Shown here: positions 34,383 to 42,546 of the stretch, in pieces
Numbering within the stretch: position 1 is the stretch's first letter
Layout: each line of letters opens with the position of its first letter
Origin: an uncultured Acetobacteraceae bacterium
Lineage (GTDB): Bacteria; Pseudomonadota; Alphaproteobacteria; Acetobacterales; Acetobacteraceae
Assembly: GCA_937873095.1 (NCBI GenBank)
Contig: CALMVI010000115.1
Coordinates: 1-46,197 of the forward strand
Direction: 5' to 3'
DNA length: 46,197 nucleotides
The notes under the pieces: generated by a model
Told to the model about the DNA's origin: nothing
What the model saw: only the letters and a program-made list of their open reading frames with translations
The model's database searches: none
Position numbers and translations under genes: made by a program

Positions 34383-34790
34383 TCAGTTCGCCGTCGCGGC
34401 CGCGGGCGAGTTGGCGACCACCGTGATCGAGGGCGCCGCCTGCAGTCGCAGCGCCTGTATCTTGGCGTTGAGCGAGGCGACCAGGGACTGTACTGACGCC
34501 AGGTCGATGGTGTTGGCCTGCACCGCCGCCTGCAGCTTGGCCACCTGGGCGTCCGACGCGGCGACCAGCGCGCCCAGCCCTGCCGAAAGCACCGGCTGCC
34601 CGGCCATGCTCAGGCCCGTCTCAGCGACCTGTGCGATGCCCTTGGCGATGCCGTAATCGGCGATCGTGTTGTTGGCGCTGGTCAGCGTCGCCTGCGCGTC
34701 CACCATCACGAGCTGCTGCTTCTGCAGCGCGGGGCTGCACGCAACCAGGCAGCACGCCGCGATGCACAAAGTAAGGTGGCGCATGATCAT
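34383..34790 (-). CDS. Lipoprotein, spanin candidate
   Basis: The 135-residue protein has a lipoprotein signal (LTLCIAACCLVACSPAL, lipobox LVAC) and a predicted long helix in the mature part (DAQVAKLQAAVQANTIDLAS). Position next to the holin-like and endolysin genes suggests an outer-membrane spanin component, but Rz/Rz1-style nesting is not seen and the mature part is longer than Rz1. It may also be a structural lipoprotein. Confidence 0.6.
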   Translation of the reverse strand: MIMRHLTLCIAACCLVACSPALQKQQLVMVDAQATLTSANNTIADYGIAKGIAQVAETGLSMAGQPVLSAGLGALVAASDAQVAKLQAAVQANTIDLASVQSLVASLNAKIQALRLQAAPSITVVANSPAAATAN

Positions 34791-34791
34791 C

Positions 34792-35058
34792 CTACTTGCT
34801 GACCGGCGGGCTGGCCGCGACCGCCGCGGGAACCTCGCTGGTTTTCCGGTTCGCGTTGTCGGGGAACACCAGGCCGACGCCGGCGATGACGAAGCCGCCC
34901 AATGCCTGGCGCCACGAGATCGTGCCGGCGGTCAGAGACGCCAGCGTGCCACCAAGCGCCATGAAACCCGCGACCGTGCTCGGCTGCCGCCGCCAGTCGT
35001 TGAACACGCGCAGGTGCTCCGGCGTCAGCACGCGCGCGATCACCTGCGACACGGTCAT
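34792..35058 (-). CDS. Holin-like membrane protein
   Basis: The 88-residue protein has two hydrophobic segments (STVAGFMALGGTLASLTAGT and ALGGFVIAGVGLVFPD) flanked by charged ends, the size and layout of small holins. The ATG at 35058 overlaps the endolysin stop (ATGA). It probably releases the endolysin, which has no export signal of its own. Confidence 0.6.
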   Translation of the reverse strand: MTVSQVIARVLTPEHLRVFNDWRRQPSTVAGFMALGGTLASLTAGTISWRQALGGFVIAGVGLVFPDNANRKTSEVPAAVAASPPVSK

Positions 35059-35645
35059 GCGGACACCCCCGCCGGCGCCGCCTCGAAATGCGCCGACACC
35101 GTCATCAGCGTCATCAGCCGATAGGACAGGCCGTCGCGGTCGCGCTGCCAGCTCGGCTGCGCCACCATGTGCAGCAGCCGCTGCGCCTGGAACGCGATGC
35201 ACAGCGCCTTGACGCGCGCGGCGTCCGTCGTCGCGGCACGCAGCGCCGCCATCGTGACCGGGCCCGCATCGCCGTCGACATGCTCGCCCAAGGCGCGCTG
35301 CAGCATCTCCACAGCACGGCTGACGCCATGCTGAAACGCAGCATCGAACGCCAGCACCGCCAGGCTGTCGGGCATGTCGGCGCACTTGGCCTGCAGCCAG
35401 AAATGCGCGTAGGCCATTCCCGTCGCCTGCGCGCGGTCGAGCTTCTCGATGTCGAGCGACGGGAACGCGGCCGACGAGAACCCCCAGCGCGACCCCTGCA
35501 GCCGGCCACGCCCGACCGCGCCGCCCGTCCAGTTGCCCGGGTCCTCGCGGTCCAGCGACAGCTTGCCGTCGCCCTCGGCCGCGAAGGTCACGTCGATGAT
35601 CTGCAGATAGACCGGCAACTGGACGGGCGGCGCGGCATTCGTCAA
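35055..35645 (-). CDS. Endolysin, glycoside hydrolase family 108
   Basis: The 196-residue protein has the GH108 catalytic lead TFAAEGDGKLSLDREDPGNW (likely catalytic Glu at residue 24), GYAHFWLQ-like TGMAYAHFWLQAKCADMPDS, and a C-terminal peptidoglycan-binding helical domain (FDAAFQHGVSRAVEMLQRAL ... DGDAGPVTMAAL). It cleaves the glycan backbone of murein. The N-terminus is not hydrophobic, so no SAR anchor is seen, unlike the Mu enzyme. It is the first gene after the late-promoter motif at 35739. Confidence 0.92.
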   Translation of the reverse strand: MTNAAPPVQLPVYLQIIDVTFAAEGDGKLSLDREDPGNWTGGAVGRGRLQGSRWGFSSAAFPSLDIEKLDRAQATGMAYAHFWLQAKCADMPDSLAVLAFDAAFQHGVSRAVEMLQRALGEHVDGDAGPVTMAALRAATTDAARVKALCIAFQAQRLLHMVAQPSWQRDRDGLSYRLMTLMTVSAHFEAAPAGVSA

Positions 35646-35738
35646 AAGTCCAGCCCCCGGCTGTATCGTGCAGGTGCCCGGCCTGGCGATGTGCCGTCCG
35701 GGTTACAGGGGCAGAGTAGGGAGCAGAGCAGGCCGGCG

Positions 35739-35760
35739 GCATGCGCGCCGCGGATGGGGA
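35739..35760 (-). promoter_or_regulatory. Late-promoter/activator motif before the endolysin
   Basis: It is identical at all 22 bases to the copy at 10673-10694. On the minus strand TACTCT follows after 20 bases as a possible -10 box, and the endolysin starts about 70 bases later. It lies 12 bases past the stop of the Mor/C-type activator gene. This is the position of Plys in Mu, which is switched on by C. Confidence 0.7.
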
Positions 35761-35772
35761 ACAGCCTCACCC

Positions 35773-36189
35773 TCAGTCGAGGGCAAGGTTCATCTGGCGC
35801 TGCGGGCGCGCGTCCTGTGCACGCCCTTTATGCACCCGCGGCCGCGGCGTCCAGTCCGAGAGGGCCAGCTTGTTGATCCAGCTTTCGGTCGCGCCGACCA
35901 TGCGCGCGATGTCGGCCTGGCTTCGGCCGCCGGCGTGCAACAGCAGTCGTGCGCGCCATTCGCGGCATAGCGGCACGGCAATTTCCGTAGCGCCGAAGGC
36001 CTGTGCAAGCTTCTGCAGCCCTTGCGGCTCCAGGATGTCAGCGAGCCAGCTCTCCGCGATGTTGGCCGGCTTTGGCACGAAGATGCGCACCCCGCCGCGC
36101 GCCTCGATCAGCTTCAGCGTGCCCTCGACGCCGAGGCACTCGACCAGCTCGGCAACCTGCGGCGGCGGGGCGGGCGGTGCTTTAGGCAC
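35773..36189 (-). CDS. Mor/C-type transcriptional activator
   Basis: The 138-residue protein matches the Mor family: ELVECLGVEGTLKLIEARGG, then VRIFVPKPANIAESWLADIL, FGATEIAVPLCREWRARLLL and a C-terminal HTH GGRSQADIARMVGATESWIN. In Mu, Mor activates the middle promoter and C the late promoters; only one such gene is visible here. Its place directly before the lysis genes matches C. It is probably the activator of the 22-bp motif promoters. Confidence 0.88.
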   Translation of the reverse strand: MPKAPPAPPPQVAELVECLGVEGTLKLIEARGGVRIFVPKPANIAESWLADILEPQGLQKLAQAFGATEIAVPLCREWRARLLLHAGGRSQADIARMVGATESWINKLALSDWTPRPRVHKGRAQDARPQRQMNLALD

Positions 36190-36451
36190 AGGCGACCGCC
36201 GGCGTCATCGCGTCGCACAGCGCGTCCAGCAGCGTGGCGGGGATTTCGCCGCACAAGGGGAAGCACAGCACCAGGCTGGTGCGGTCCGGCCCGCGCCACA
36301 CCAGCCTGACATGCAACGTGCCGCGCGCGCTCACCCAGGGCCGCGTGCGCGGCGCCAGGCGATACGCGCCATCGATCAGCGGCGCCACGTCGTATGGCAC
36401 CACCGGCAGGAACAGCGAGGACGGAACCTCGCGCATGCTGACGCCGCTCAC
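36182..36451 (-). CDS. Small unknown early protein
   Basis: The 89-residue protein (REVPSSLFLPVVPYDVAPLI, then RPWVSARGTLHVRLVWRGPD) looks like an all-beta small protein. Its stop overlaps the activator start by 8 bases and its start overlaps the upstream stop by ATGA. No family recognised. Confidence 0.55.
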   Translation of the reverse strand: MSGVSMREVPSSLFLPVVPYDVAPLIDGAYRLAPRTRPWVSARGTLHVRLVWRGPDRTSLVLCFPLCGEIPATLLDALCDAMTPAVACA

Positions 36452-36681
36452 GGCTCACCCGCGCCGTCGGCCCGCAGCCGCTTCTCGGTGATGTAGGCCT
36501 GCTCGATGGCTTCCTCGACGCGCAGGGTCACCATCGGCAGGATCAGGCTCTCGCCGTAATGCAGCGCCTTGCTCAGCTGCACCGGGTCGTGCCTGCGGCT
36601 GTCCTGGCCCAGCTTGTAGGCTTCGCGGATGGCAGTGTGGACCGCCCGCTTCATCGCCTTGTCGTCCATGCCGCCCGTCAT
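36448..36681 (-). CDS. Small helical early protein
   Basis: The 77-residue helical protein (MDDKAMKRAVHTAIREAYKL then RVEEAIEQAYITEKRLRAD) is of unknown family. The ATG at 36681 overlaps the gp16-like stop (ATGA). Likely an early-operon accessory. Confidence 0.6.
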   Translation of the reverse strand: MTGGMDDKAMKRAVHTAIREAYKLGQDSRRHDPVQLSKALHYGESLILPMVTLRVEEAIEQAYITEKRLRADGAGEP

Positions 36682-37118
36682 GCTGCGTCCCCTGTCGCAG
36701 GGGCGGCGCGCAGGCGCGCGCGCCACCCTTTCAGCCCCTCGATGACCCGGGTCGCGTCGGCCGCGTCCAGGAACTCGGGCGCCGTCACCCCGTCCGGCCG
36801 TAGCCGGTCGCGTGTCTGCCGTGCCACGAAGCTGCGCAATTCGGCATCGCCCGGGCTGCCGTCCAGCAGCTGCACGATGTCGGACCAGATCGCGTAGATC
36901 ATGCGCACGTGCCCGCGTTCGCTGAGCGGCCGCTTGTGCCTCTTCTGCCAGCCCAGGCGACGGAACTCGTCGAGCAGCGTGCGCAGTTGCGCGTCCGTGC
37001 AGTCGCCGGCCGAGTGCTTCCCGACGCGCCGCTTCAGCACGTCGCGATAGGTGTCGTCGTCGAGCTGCAGCTCCTTCTTGGCGATGTGCACCGTCGCCAG
37101 CAGCGAGGATCGGCTCAT
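36678..37118 (-). CDS. Mu gp16-like regulatory protein (DUF1018)
   Basis: The 146-residue protein has the DUF1018 pattern: LATVHIAKKELQLDDDTYRD, VLKRRVGKHSAGDCTDAQLR, LGWQKRHKRPLSERGH, MIYAIWSDI near the middle and a C-terminal FVARQTRDRLRPDGVTAPEF. The family is typical of the Mu semi-essential early region. I chose the ATG at 37118 (overlap ATGA). Confidence 0.9.
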   Translation of the reverse strand: MSRSSLLATVHIAKKELQLDDDTYRDVLKRRVGKHSAGDCTDAQLRTLLDEFRRLGWQKRHKRPLSERGHVRMIYAIWSDIVQLLDGSPGDAELRSFVARQTRDRLRPDGVTAPEFLDAADATRVIEGLKGWRARLRAAPATGDAA

Positions 37119-37420
37119 TGGATCGTCGCCCCGGCCGGCGTGGCCGTCGCTCGCTGCACCTGGCGAACAGCCAGCATTTGCATGATCTGCGCCCCGCGCT
37201 GCAGCACGACGGGTTCGTGTCCAGGCTTGCACAACAGCATGACCATCAGAATGGCGGTTCGCAGCACGGCTTCCCACGCTCTGTTGCCAGGCTCATTCTC
37301 GATGAGCTTTTCGATCGCCTCGGCCATCTTGGCGACCAGCATGCGTGTCGGCTGGTCGGCGTTGTCGACCGCGAGGACGAAGCCCTTGTCGTCCTGCTCG
37401 ATCACGGAGCGAAGGCTCAT
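37115..37420 (-). CDS. Small unknown early protein
   Basis: The 101-residue protein (SLRSVIEQDDKGFVLAVDNA, then RMLVAKMAEAIEKLIENEPG, LRTAILMVMLLCKPG) is helical with one hydrophobic stretch near the middle. Both ends overlap neighbours by ATGA. No family recognised. Confidence 0.55.
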   Translation of the reverse strand: MSLRSVIEQDDKGFVLAVDNADQPTRMLVAKMAEAIEKLIENEPGNRAWEAVLRTAILMVMLLCKPGHEPVVLQRGAQIMQMLAVRQVQRATATPAGATIQ

Positions 37421-37908
37421 GGCCGTGCCCTCCTGACCGTGTGCGGCACGTCGGCGATCGCCGAGACGAACGGCGCCTTGGGCGCCGCCTTGGCACGCCG
37501 GGCACCGACTGGGATCGTCACCTGCAGCCAATCGGCTCCGTAATCGAACTCGGCGACAGACCTGAACTTCGCCGGCTCGACCAGTTTCGGAAGCGGAAAC
37601 CGCAGCATCAGAAGGGATTTGTCGACGCCGTGTTTGGGTCCGCCAGCCACGCTAAACCGAAATTGTCCATTGCCAGGAACGATCTGCAGCATTCCTTCCT
37701 GCTCGCCGTTTCCCTCCATCACCCGCACTGACTGGCCGATTGTCAGGAATTTCGGGCAATCCTCGATTATGGAAGAGCGAATGACCAGCGTCACGATCAT
37801 CGGCCGACCGGCCCTCGCGCCGAGTGGCGCACCGACCCCGAACACGACGGGTAAATGGTTTGTGGCCGCCTTGCCAGCGAGCTGTGGCGCGATATCGGTC
37901 CAGCTCAT
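37417..37908 (-). CDS. Unknown early protein
   Basis: The 163-residue protein begins SWTDIAPQLAGKAATNHLPV and has a mixed beta pattern (RSSIIEDCPKFLTIGQSVRV, then FRFSVAGGPKHGVDKSLLML). No family recognised. Base composition at 37500-37900 is slightly less GC-rich than its neighbours, hinting at separate ancestry. Confidence 0.6.
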   Translation of the reverse strand: MSWTDIAPQLAGKAATNHLPVVFGVGAPLGARAGRPMIVTLVIRSSIIEDCPKFLTIGQSVRVMEGNGEQEGMLQIVPGNGQFRFSVAGGPKHGVDKSLLMLRFPLPKLVEPAKFRSVAEFDYGADWLQVTIPVGARRAKAAPKAPFVSAIADVPHTVRRARP

Positions 37909-38576
37909 GACGACACCCGCGACAGATCGAGGCTGATCTGCTTCCACTCGCCGTCATGCGTCTCGCGATGGTAGAACCGCACGTAGCGCTTGCTGTGCGT
38001 TGTGCGGATCGCGTCGCTGATCGCCGTCATCGCCCGCAACCAGGTCGCGTCCTCGATGTGCAGCCGGCGCAGGCCGAGCACACGGTCCACCTTGATGCGG
38101 CCCTGGCTGCCCACGTCGAACGCGTCGTTGACGATCGCCTTGATGTTGTCGTTGCTGCCCTCGGTCCATTGCCGCAGGCACTCGTCCACCAGGCCCTTGG
38201 CCACCTGCAGCTCAGGCCCGAACGTCAGGAAGTCGCCGGTCGCGACCTGCACCTTCAGCAGCCCGTCATAGCTCAGCAGCGTCGTGTTGCCGGTCTTGCC
38301 GCCGCGCTCCGCCTCGTATTGCTCGGCCAGCAGCGCCAGGAACTGGTCCACGTCCGAAAACGCCTGCTCGCGGAACTCCGCCATCTCCTCACGCAGCTGC
38401 ACGGCCCGCGTGACCAGCGTCTCCACCAGCTGGTCCTCCAGCTTCAGCTGCGGCTTCATCCGGCTCGCCGGCGTGTAATCGCCGTAGCTGTTCAGCACCA
38501 TGCCCTCCGGCGGCGGCGGGCGGGCGCCCAGCCTGGGCTCGATCGCCCGCGGCTTTGGTTGCGTCATCGCGTTCAT
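37905..38576 (-). CDS. DUF3164 early protein
   Basis: The 223-residue protein matches DUF3164, a family frequent in the early region of Mu-like phages: EDQLVETLVTRAVQLREEMA, EFREQAFSDVDQFLALLAEQ, NTTLLSYDGLLKVQVATGD, ELQVAKGLVDECLRQW, QGRIKVDRVLGLRRL and DAIRTTHSKRYVRFYHRE. I chose the ATG at 38576, with GGAGAGG upstream; the frame is open further upstream. Function unknown. Confidence 0.88.
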   Translation of the reverse strand: MNAMTQPKPRAIEPRLGARPPPPEGMVLNSYGDYTPASRMKPQLKLEDQLVETLVTRAVQLREEMAEFREQAFSDVDQFLALLAEQYEAERGGKTGNTTLLSYDGLLKVQVATGDFLTFGPELQVAKGLVDECLRQWTEGSNDNIKAIVNDAFDVGSQGRIKVDRVLGLRRLHIEDATWLRAMTAISDAIRTTHSKRYVRFYHRETHDGEWKQISLDLSRVSS

Positions 38577-38730
38577 GTCGTCTGGTTCCTCTCCGCTGTT
38601 CGTAATCGAGGTATTCCGACCATTCGAGGCGGGCGCGGCGGGCACAGGCCAAACACAGATCCATGTCGCCGTTGCCCAGCCGAACGAAGCCCTCGTCGTT
38701 GCACGTCGCGCAGGGGCGACGCGCCCGCAT
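38389..38730 (-). CDS. Small zinc-finger protein overlapping DUF3164
   Basis: The frame starts at the ATG at 38730 (TGATG overlap with the gene before) and reads RARRPCATCNDEGFVRLGNG then MDLCLACARRARLEWSEYLD: two CxxC pairs, a C4 zinc finger. About 50 residues later it runs into the DUF3164 gene in another frame and only stops at 38389. The first part is convincing; the last 60 residues are compositionally a shadow. Either the stop was lost by a frameshift or the overlap is genuine. Confidence 0.5.
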   Translation of the reverse strand: MRARRPCATCNDEGFVRLGNGDMDLCLACARRARLEWSEYLDYEQRRGTRRHERDDATKAAGDRAQAGRPPAAAGGHGAEQLRRLHAGEPDEAAAEAGGPAGGDAGHAGRAAA

Positions 38731-39053
38731 CAGGCTTGCGTCGCAGCGCCGGCCGGCGCCGCCAGCCCGCCCTCGATCACCATCAGGCCGCCGCACGTGC
38801 CGCCAAAAGCGCGCGCGCTGCGCGGCCGCGCGACCAGGGCAGGCGACGGGCCGTCGCCGAGCGAGTCCTCGATCCAGCGGTCGAACTCGTCCGCCAGGGA
38901 TTTCTGCGCGCCTTCCTGGTTCAGCACGCCTTCGGCCAGCATGCCGAGTTTGGCGGACAGCGCCGCCGCCTCGGCCGCGGTTATCGTGCCGCCCGTTTCC
39001 CTGTAGCGATGGAAGAAGCCTGCGATCTGGAACAGCTCGTTGCTTATGGTCAT
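38730..39053 (-). CDS. Unknown early protein after transposition gene B
   Basis: The 107-residue protein starts TISNELFQIAGFFHRYRETG and contains AKLGMLAEGVLNQEGAQKSL, then ADEFDRWIEDSLGDGPS, a helical pattern. It follows B by 12 bases. No family recognised. Confidence 0.6.
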   Translation of the reverse strand: MTISNELFQIAGFFHRYRETGGTITAAEAAALSAKLGMLAEGVLNQEGAQKSLADEFDRWIEDSLGDGPSPALVARPRSARAFGGTCGGLMVIEGGLAAPAGAATQA

Positions 39054-39065
39054 CTGATCGGCCTC

Positions 39066-40064
39066 CTAAGCCGCCATGGTGATTTCGGAATTGCTGATCG
39101 ACTGCCAGGCCGCCGTGATGTCGGCGGCGCTGATCGTGTCGCGGTGTTCGACGCCGGCCCGCATGAAGGCGAGCCGCAGCGTCTTGCTCATCCCGCGCAG
39201 CGCGCCGGGTCGCCGCGCGATCGCCCGCAGCATCGCGCGCTGCTGCTCGCCGTCCACGCCCCAGGCGTCGAGCAGCATGTCCGTGTCGGACTTCTTCGCA
39301 CCGCCGAGCTTCACCCGCAGTCCCACGCGGCTGAACAGCTGCGCGTATTCGATGTCGCGCGCGTGGCCTTCCAGCCTGGCATGCACCGTCTCGTTGCCCA
39401 CCAGCGCCACGCCGATCTTCGCCTTGTCGTGGATGGTGCGCAGCTGATCCATCGCCCGGGTCGACAGATGCTGCGCCTCGTCGATCAGGATCAGGCCGTT
39501 GGTGTTGGACACGCGCTTGACGATCGCGCGGCTGCTATGGTGCCGGGTCATCCTCTCCGTCAGGCCGATCTCTTCGAGCAGGCTGTCCACCAGCATGCAT
39601 GTCGAGGTCGACCACAGCGGCTCGGCCGTGATCATCCACACCGAGCTCGCGCGCTTGCAGTAGATTTCGCAGGCCTGCGTCTTGCCGACGCCTGGCGGCC
39701 CGCTCACCACCACGATGTCCGGCGCGTGCTGCGCGTGCTCCAGCGCCGAAATGCACGCCTCGCTGCTCGGCGTCTCGATAAAGTCCGGCGCGCGCCGCAT
39801 CACCGCCAGCGTGCGCGCAGACGCCTTGCGGCTGTCGAGCCACGCCCGAACACTCTCCAGGATGCGCTCGTTGTTGCCGGCATAGGTGCCGCTCAGCCAG
39901 GCGGCGAATGTGCTTGACTGCACATTGACCTGCTTGGCCACGAACGTCGCCGGCCGCTTTTCCGTCTCCATGATCCGCTTGACTTCTTGTCGTGCGGTGC
40001 TGTGCGGGTCGAGCCCGGGCAGCGTTGGCGCGCCTTCGACACTTGTGGCGTCTGTATCTGTCAT
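39066..40064 (-). CDS. Transposition ATPase (Mu B)
   Basis: The 332-residue AAA+ protein has an N-terminal HTH region (residues 35-65, FVAKQVNVQSSTFAAWLSGT), Walker A GPPGVGKT at 122-129, Walker B LILIDEAQ at 191-198, and a C-terminal DNA-binding helical domain (AITAAWQ-type end). Mu B is 312 residues. It binds DNA with ATP, selects targets and stimulates transposase A. It follows A after a 77-bp gap with a strong hairpin. Confidence 0.93.
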   Translation of the reverse strand: MTDTDATSVEGAPTLPGLDPHSTARQEVKRIMETEKRPATFVAKQVNVQSSTFAAWLSGTYAGNNERILESVRAWLDSRKASARTLAVMRRAPDFIETPSSEACISALEHAQHAPDIVVVSGPPGVGKTQACEIYCKRASSVWMITAEPLWSTSTCMLVDSLLEEIGLTERMTRHHSSRAIVKRVSNTNGLILIDEAQHLSTRAMDQLRTIHDKAKIGVALVGNETVHARLEGHARDIEYAQLFSRVGLRVKLGGAKKSDTDMLLDAWGVDGEQQRAMLRAIARRPGALRGMSKTLRLAFMRAGVEHRDTISAADITAAWQSISNSEITMAA

Positions 40065-40099
40065 GTTACGCGGTCCTCATCGTGGGGTGACTTCGGGGG

Positions 40100-40124
40100 C
40101 GCCGGCATTTTGCAGATGCCGGCG
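40100..40124 (-). other. Hairpin between transposase A and B genes
   Basis: CGCCGGCAT and ATGCCGGCG form a perfect 9-bp stem around a 7-base loop in the 77-bp gap between B and A. There is no U-run. It may set the ratio of A to B by attenuation, RNA stability or blocking ribosomes. The gap stands out because most genes here overlap. Confidence 0.55.
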
Positions 40125-40141
40125 TCCTGCTGTTCGGACGG

Positions 40142-42097
40142 CTAGTCGTCCTCCTCGACCACCCGCAGGTGATCGCCACGTGCCGCGCGCGCCGCCCTGG
40201 CGTGCTGCACGAATGCCTGGTTGAACTCGGACAATTCCTCGTCCGCATCGGCCTGCGGCTCGCGCGCCAGCGCCCCGCCGCCGAACAGCGGCCGCACGAC
40301 CTTGGTCTGCGGCGCGGGCGGCTCGTCGCAGGCCGGTTGCAGCGCCGCCACCTGCGCGATCGTCAGGCTCTTCTCGGCCTTCGCCATCATCCGCACGCCG
40401 CGCATCCAGTCGCGGCGCTGGCGACCGTGCTCGCGCGCCGCGGCCACGTCGTTGAAGCCGGCCGCCACCTGGCACTCGGCCGCGCACACGTAACGGCCGT
40501 CCAGCGTGTACACGTGCAGCGGCTCCTGCAGCTGCTCGGGATCGAACCGTGCGACGATGCGCTGGCCGATATGATCGTGCAGGCGCGCGTCCCAGAACCG
40601 GTTGCCTTCCAGCATCACCGCGCCGTCGCGCTGCACCAGGATGCTTTCCGCCGCCATCAGCCACAGCCGGCGCTGCTCCGGCGCCGCCTTGCGGATCGTC
40701 GCCTGCGCGTAGGACGCCTCGAACGCCTGGTCGAAGCTGCGCTCGCCCGCGCACACCACGCTGCGCCGGCCGAGGCGGGCGTTATGCTCGGCGATGCCGT
40801 CGCCGATGGTGCGCAGGAACAGATCCAGCGGCACCGCATGCGCGCCGTGGTTTTCCGGCTTGTTAAGCGGCGTGTTGCCGGTCCACGCGCCGGCCAGTGC
40901 TGGGTGCTTGGCGATCGACTGCGCGAAATCGCGGAAGCCGCGCTCGATCGGCTTGCTCTGCCCCGAATAGGGCGTGGTCCAGTGCACGTGCACGCCGAGC
41001 TGCGTCATGATGCCGGCGGGCTCGTCGTCGCGCACCTTGAACCGGAACCGCGTGCGTGTGCCGCCGGTCAGCCACTTGCTGGCGAAGTTGCGGCCGTTAT
41101 CGAGGTAGCATTCCTCGGGGATGCCGTAGCGCTCGATCATGTCGCCGAACGCCAGGCGCACGCACTCGCGGTTCTCGGTGCGATCCACTCGCCAGGACAG
41201 GAACTTGCCGGAGTAGAGGTCCTGGAACGCGACCATCACCACGCGGCTGACATCGCCGTCCGGCCACTGCACGAAGATGTCCCACTTGTGCCCGTCGGCG
41301 TTCACCGCCTGCAGGGCATGGAACACCGACCGGTCGCGCTGCTGGCTCGGATACAGCGCCTTCAGCGCCGCTTCCCCGTGGCGCTCCTTGACGGTCAGCG
41401 CGCGCGGCAGCGCGTTCATCCGGCGCAGCAGCGTGTCCTCCGACGGCACCGCCCAGCCCTTCTTCGCCGCAATCGCCAGCAGGCGCCGATAGCAGTCCGA
41501 GAAATTCGGCCGCTCGGGGCGCAGATAATCGGCCTTCAGCACCTCCCATGCCTCTGGTGCGCAATCCGCCGTGCTGGTCCTGCCGACATGCCGCGGCGTC
41601 AGGAACGACAGCCAATCGTGCCGCTCGCGGCCGGCGATCAGCCCCTCCCAGTTGTAGAGGGTGCTGGCGGTGATCTTGTATTCGACCGCCACCAGCTGCA
41701 CGGCCACGGTCTTTGACGTGCCGCTGTACAGCATCGCCTTCAGCGCGTGGATCGCCTTCAGCCGATACCGGCCGCGCTCCTTCACGCTCTCCGGCAGCCG
41801 ATCCCACCACGCCCAGATGTCCGTGCAGGTGGATTGCGCGCGCGCCTGCTCCACCGCCGCGGCGTCGACGCCGTGCAGCCGCACCACCAGCTTCTGCTTC
41901 GCGTAGCTCGGCAGCAGGGAGAAGTGATACTCGACCCCGCCGCCGCGGCCCTGACGCGTCCGCCAGGTTACGCCCTGCTGCGACGGGTCAGCCCAGCCGA
42001 GGCGGCGTGCCATCAGGATGACGCTGGCCTTGGTGGCAGGCATGCCCGGCAGCCCTTGTTCGGCAATCTCGGCGGCGGAAAACCATTCCTGCCGCAT
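40142..42097 (-). CDS. DDE transposase (Mu A)
   Basis: The 651-residue protein (Mu A 663) has an N-terminal winged helix (RQEWFSAAEIAEQGLPGMPA, RRLGWADP) and HTH regions, the DDE catalytic triad at D268 (NADGHKW), D333 (YLDNG) and E385 (KPIERGFRDF), and a C-terminal beta barrel and Mu B/ClpX-contact tail. I chose the ATG at 42097 (TGATG overlap). It pairs the prophage ends and carries out strand transfer for integration and replication. Confidence 0.95.
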   Translation of the reverse strand: MRQEWFSAAEIAEQGLPGMPATKASVILMARRLGWADPSQQGVTWRTRQGRGGGVEYHFSLLPSYAKQKLVVRLHGVDAAAVEQARAQSTCTDIWAWWDRLPESVKERGRYRLKAIHALKAMLYSGTSKTVAVQLVAVEYKITASTLYNWEGLIAGRERHDWLSFLTPRHVGRTSTADCAPEAWEVLKADYLRPERPNFSDCYRRLLAIAAKKGWAVPSEDTLLRRMNALPRALTVKERHGEAALKALYPSQQRDRSVFHALQAVNADGHKWDIFVQWPDGDVSRVVMVAFQDLYSGKFLSWRVDRTENRECVRLAFGDMIERYGIPEECYLDNGRNFASKWLTGGTRTRFRFKVRDDEPAGIMTQLGVHVHWTTPYSGQSKPIERGFRDFAQSIAKHPALAGAWTGNTPLNKPENHGAHAVPLDLFLRTIGDGIAEHNARLGRRSVVCAGERSFDQAFEASYAQATIRKAAPEQRRLWLMAAESILVQRDGAVMLEGNRFWDARLHDHIGQRIVARFDPEQLQEPLHVYTLDGRYVCAAECQVAAGFNDVAAAREHGRQRRDWMRGVRMMAKAEKSLTIAQVAALQPACDEPPAPQTKVVRPLFGGGALAREPQADADEELSEFNQAFVQHARAARAARGDHLRVVEEDD

Positions 42098-42546
42098 CAG
42101 CGATCGCCCTTCATGGCACGTTCCAGCCGGCGCTGGTGGTCGGCGAGCTGCCGGCGCTTGGCGCGAACCTGCGTCAGCTCGATCAGCGGCAGGTATTTGC
42201 GGTCGATGACCGCCCAGCCGAACGGTTCGGCCACCATTTCCAGCAGCCGGCGGTCTCGCGTGGCCGCGATCAGCGCCACGAAGCGCGCCAGGCTGATCAT
42301 CCTGTCCAGCCTGGCCTCGCTGGCATAGGCGTTCAGCGCGTTCACGCCGATCGGCGCGCCCAGAAACGCCGACATCCTGCCCGCGACCGTTTCGCGGTCG
42401 CTGCCGCACTCCCGCAGCGTCGTCGCAACGGCGCGGCACACCCGACCGGCCAGGGTTTGTGACCGCACCGCACCGTCCTCGTAACGCGCGACCGGAGACG
42501 GCGGCGCCCAATCGAGCAGGCTGAGCTGCTGAGCCGCCCGGCTCAT
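42097..42546 (-). CDS. Conserved protein upstream of transposase A
   Basis: The 149-residue protein starts SRAAQQLSLLDWAPPSPVAR and contains DRETVAGRMSAFLGAPIGVN, then ALNAYASEARLDRMISLARF, a helical pattern reminiscent of HTH proteins found just before A in several alphaproteobacterial Mu-like phages. Role unknown, perhaps early regulation. Confidence 0.65.
   Translation of the reverse strand: MSRAAQQLSLLDWAPPSPVARYEDGAVRSQTLAGRVCRAVATTLRECGSDRETVAGRMSAFLGAPIGVNALNAYASEARLDRMISLARFVALIAATRDRRLLEMVAEPFGWAVIDRKYLPLIELTQVRAKRRQLADHQRRLERAMKGDR

Noticed and set aside
37956-39917. 653-residue plus-strand open frame
   Set aside because: It is antisense to DUF3164 and Mu B with no domain and shadow-like composition.
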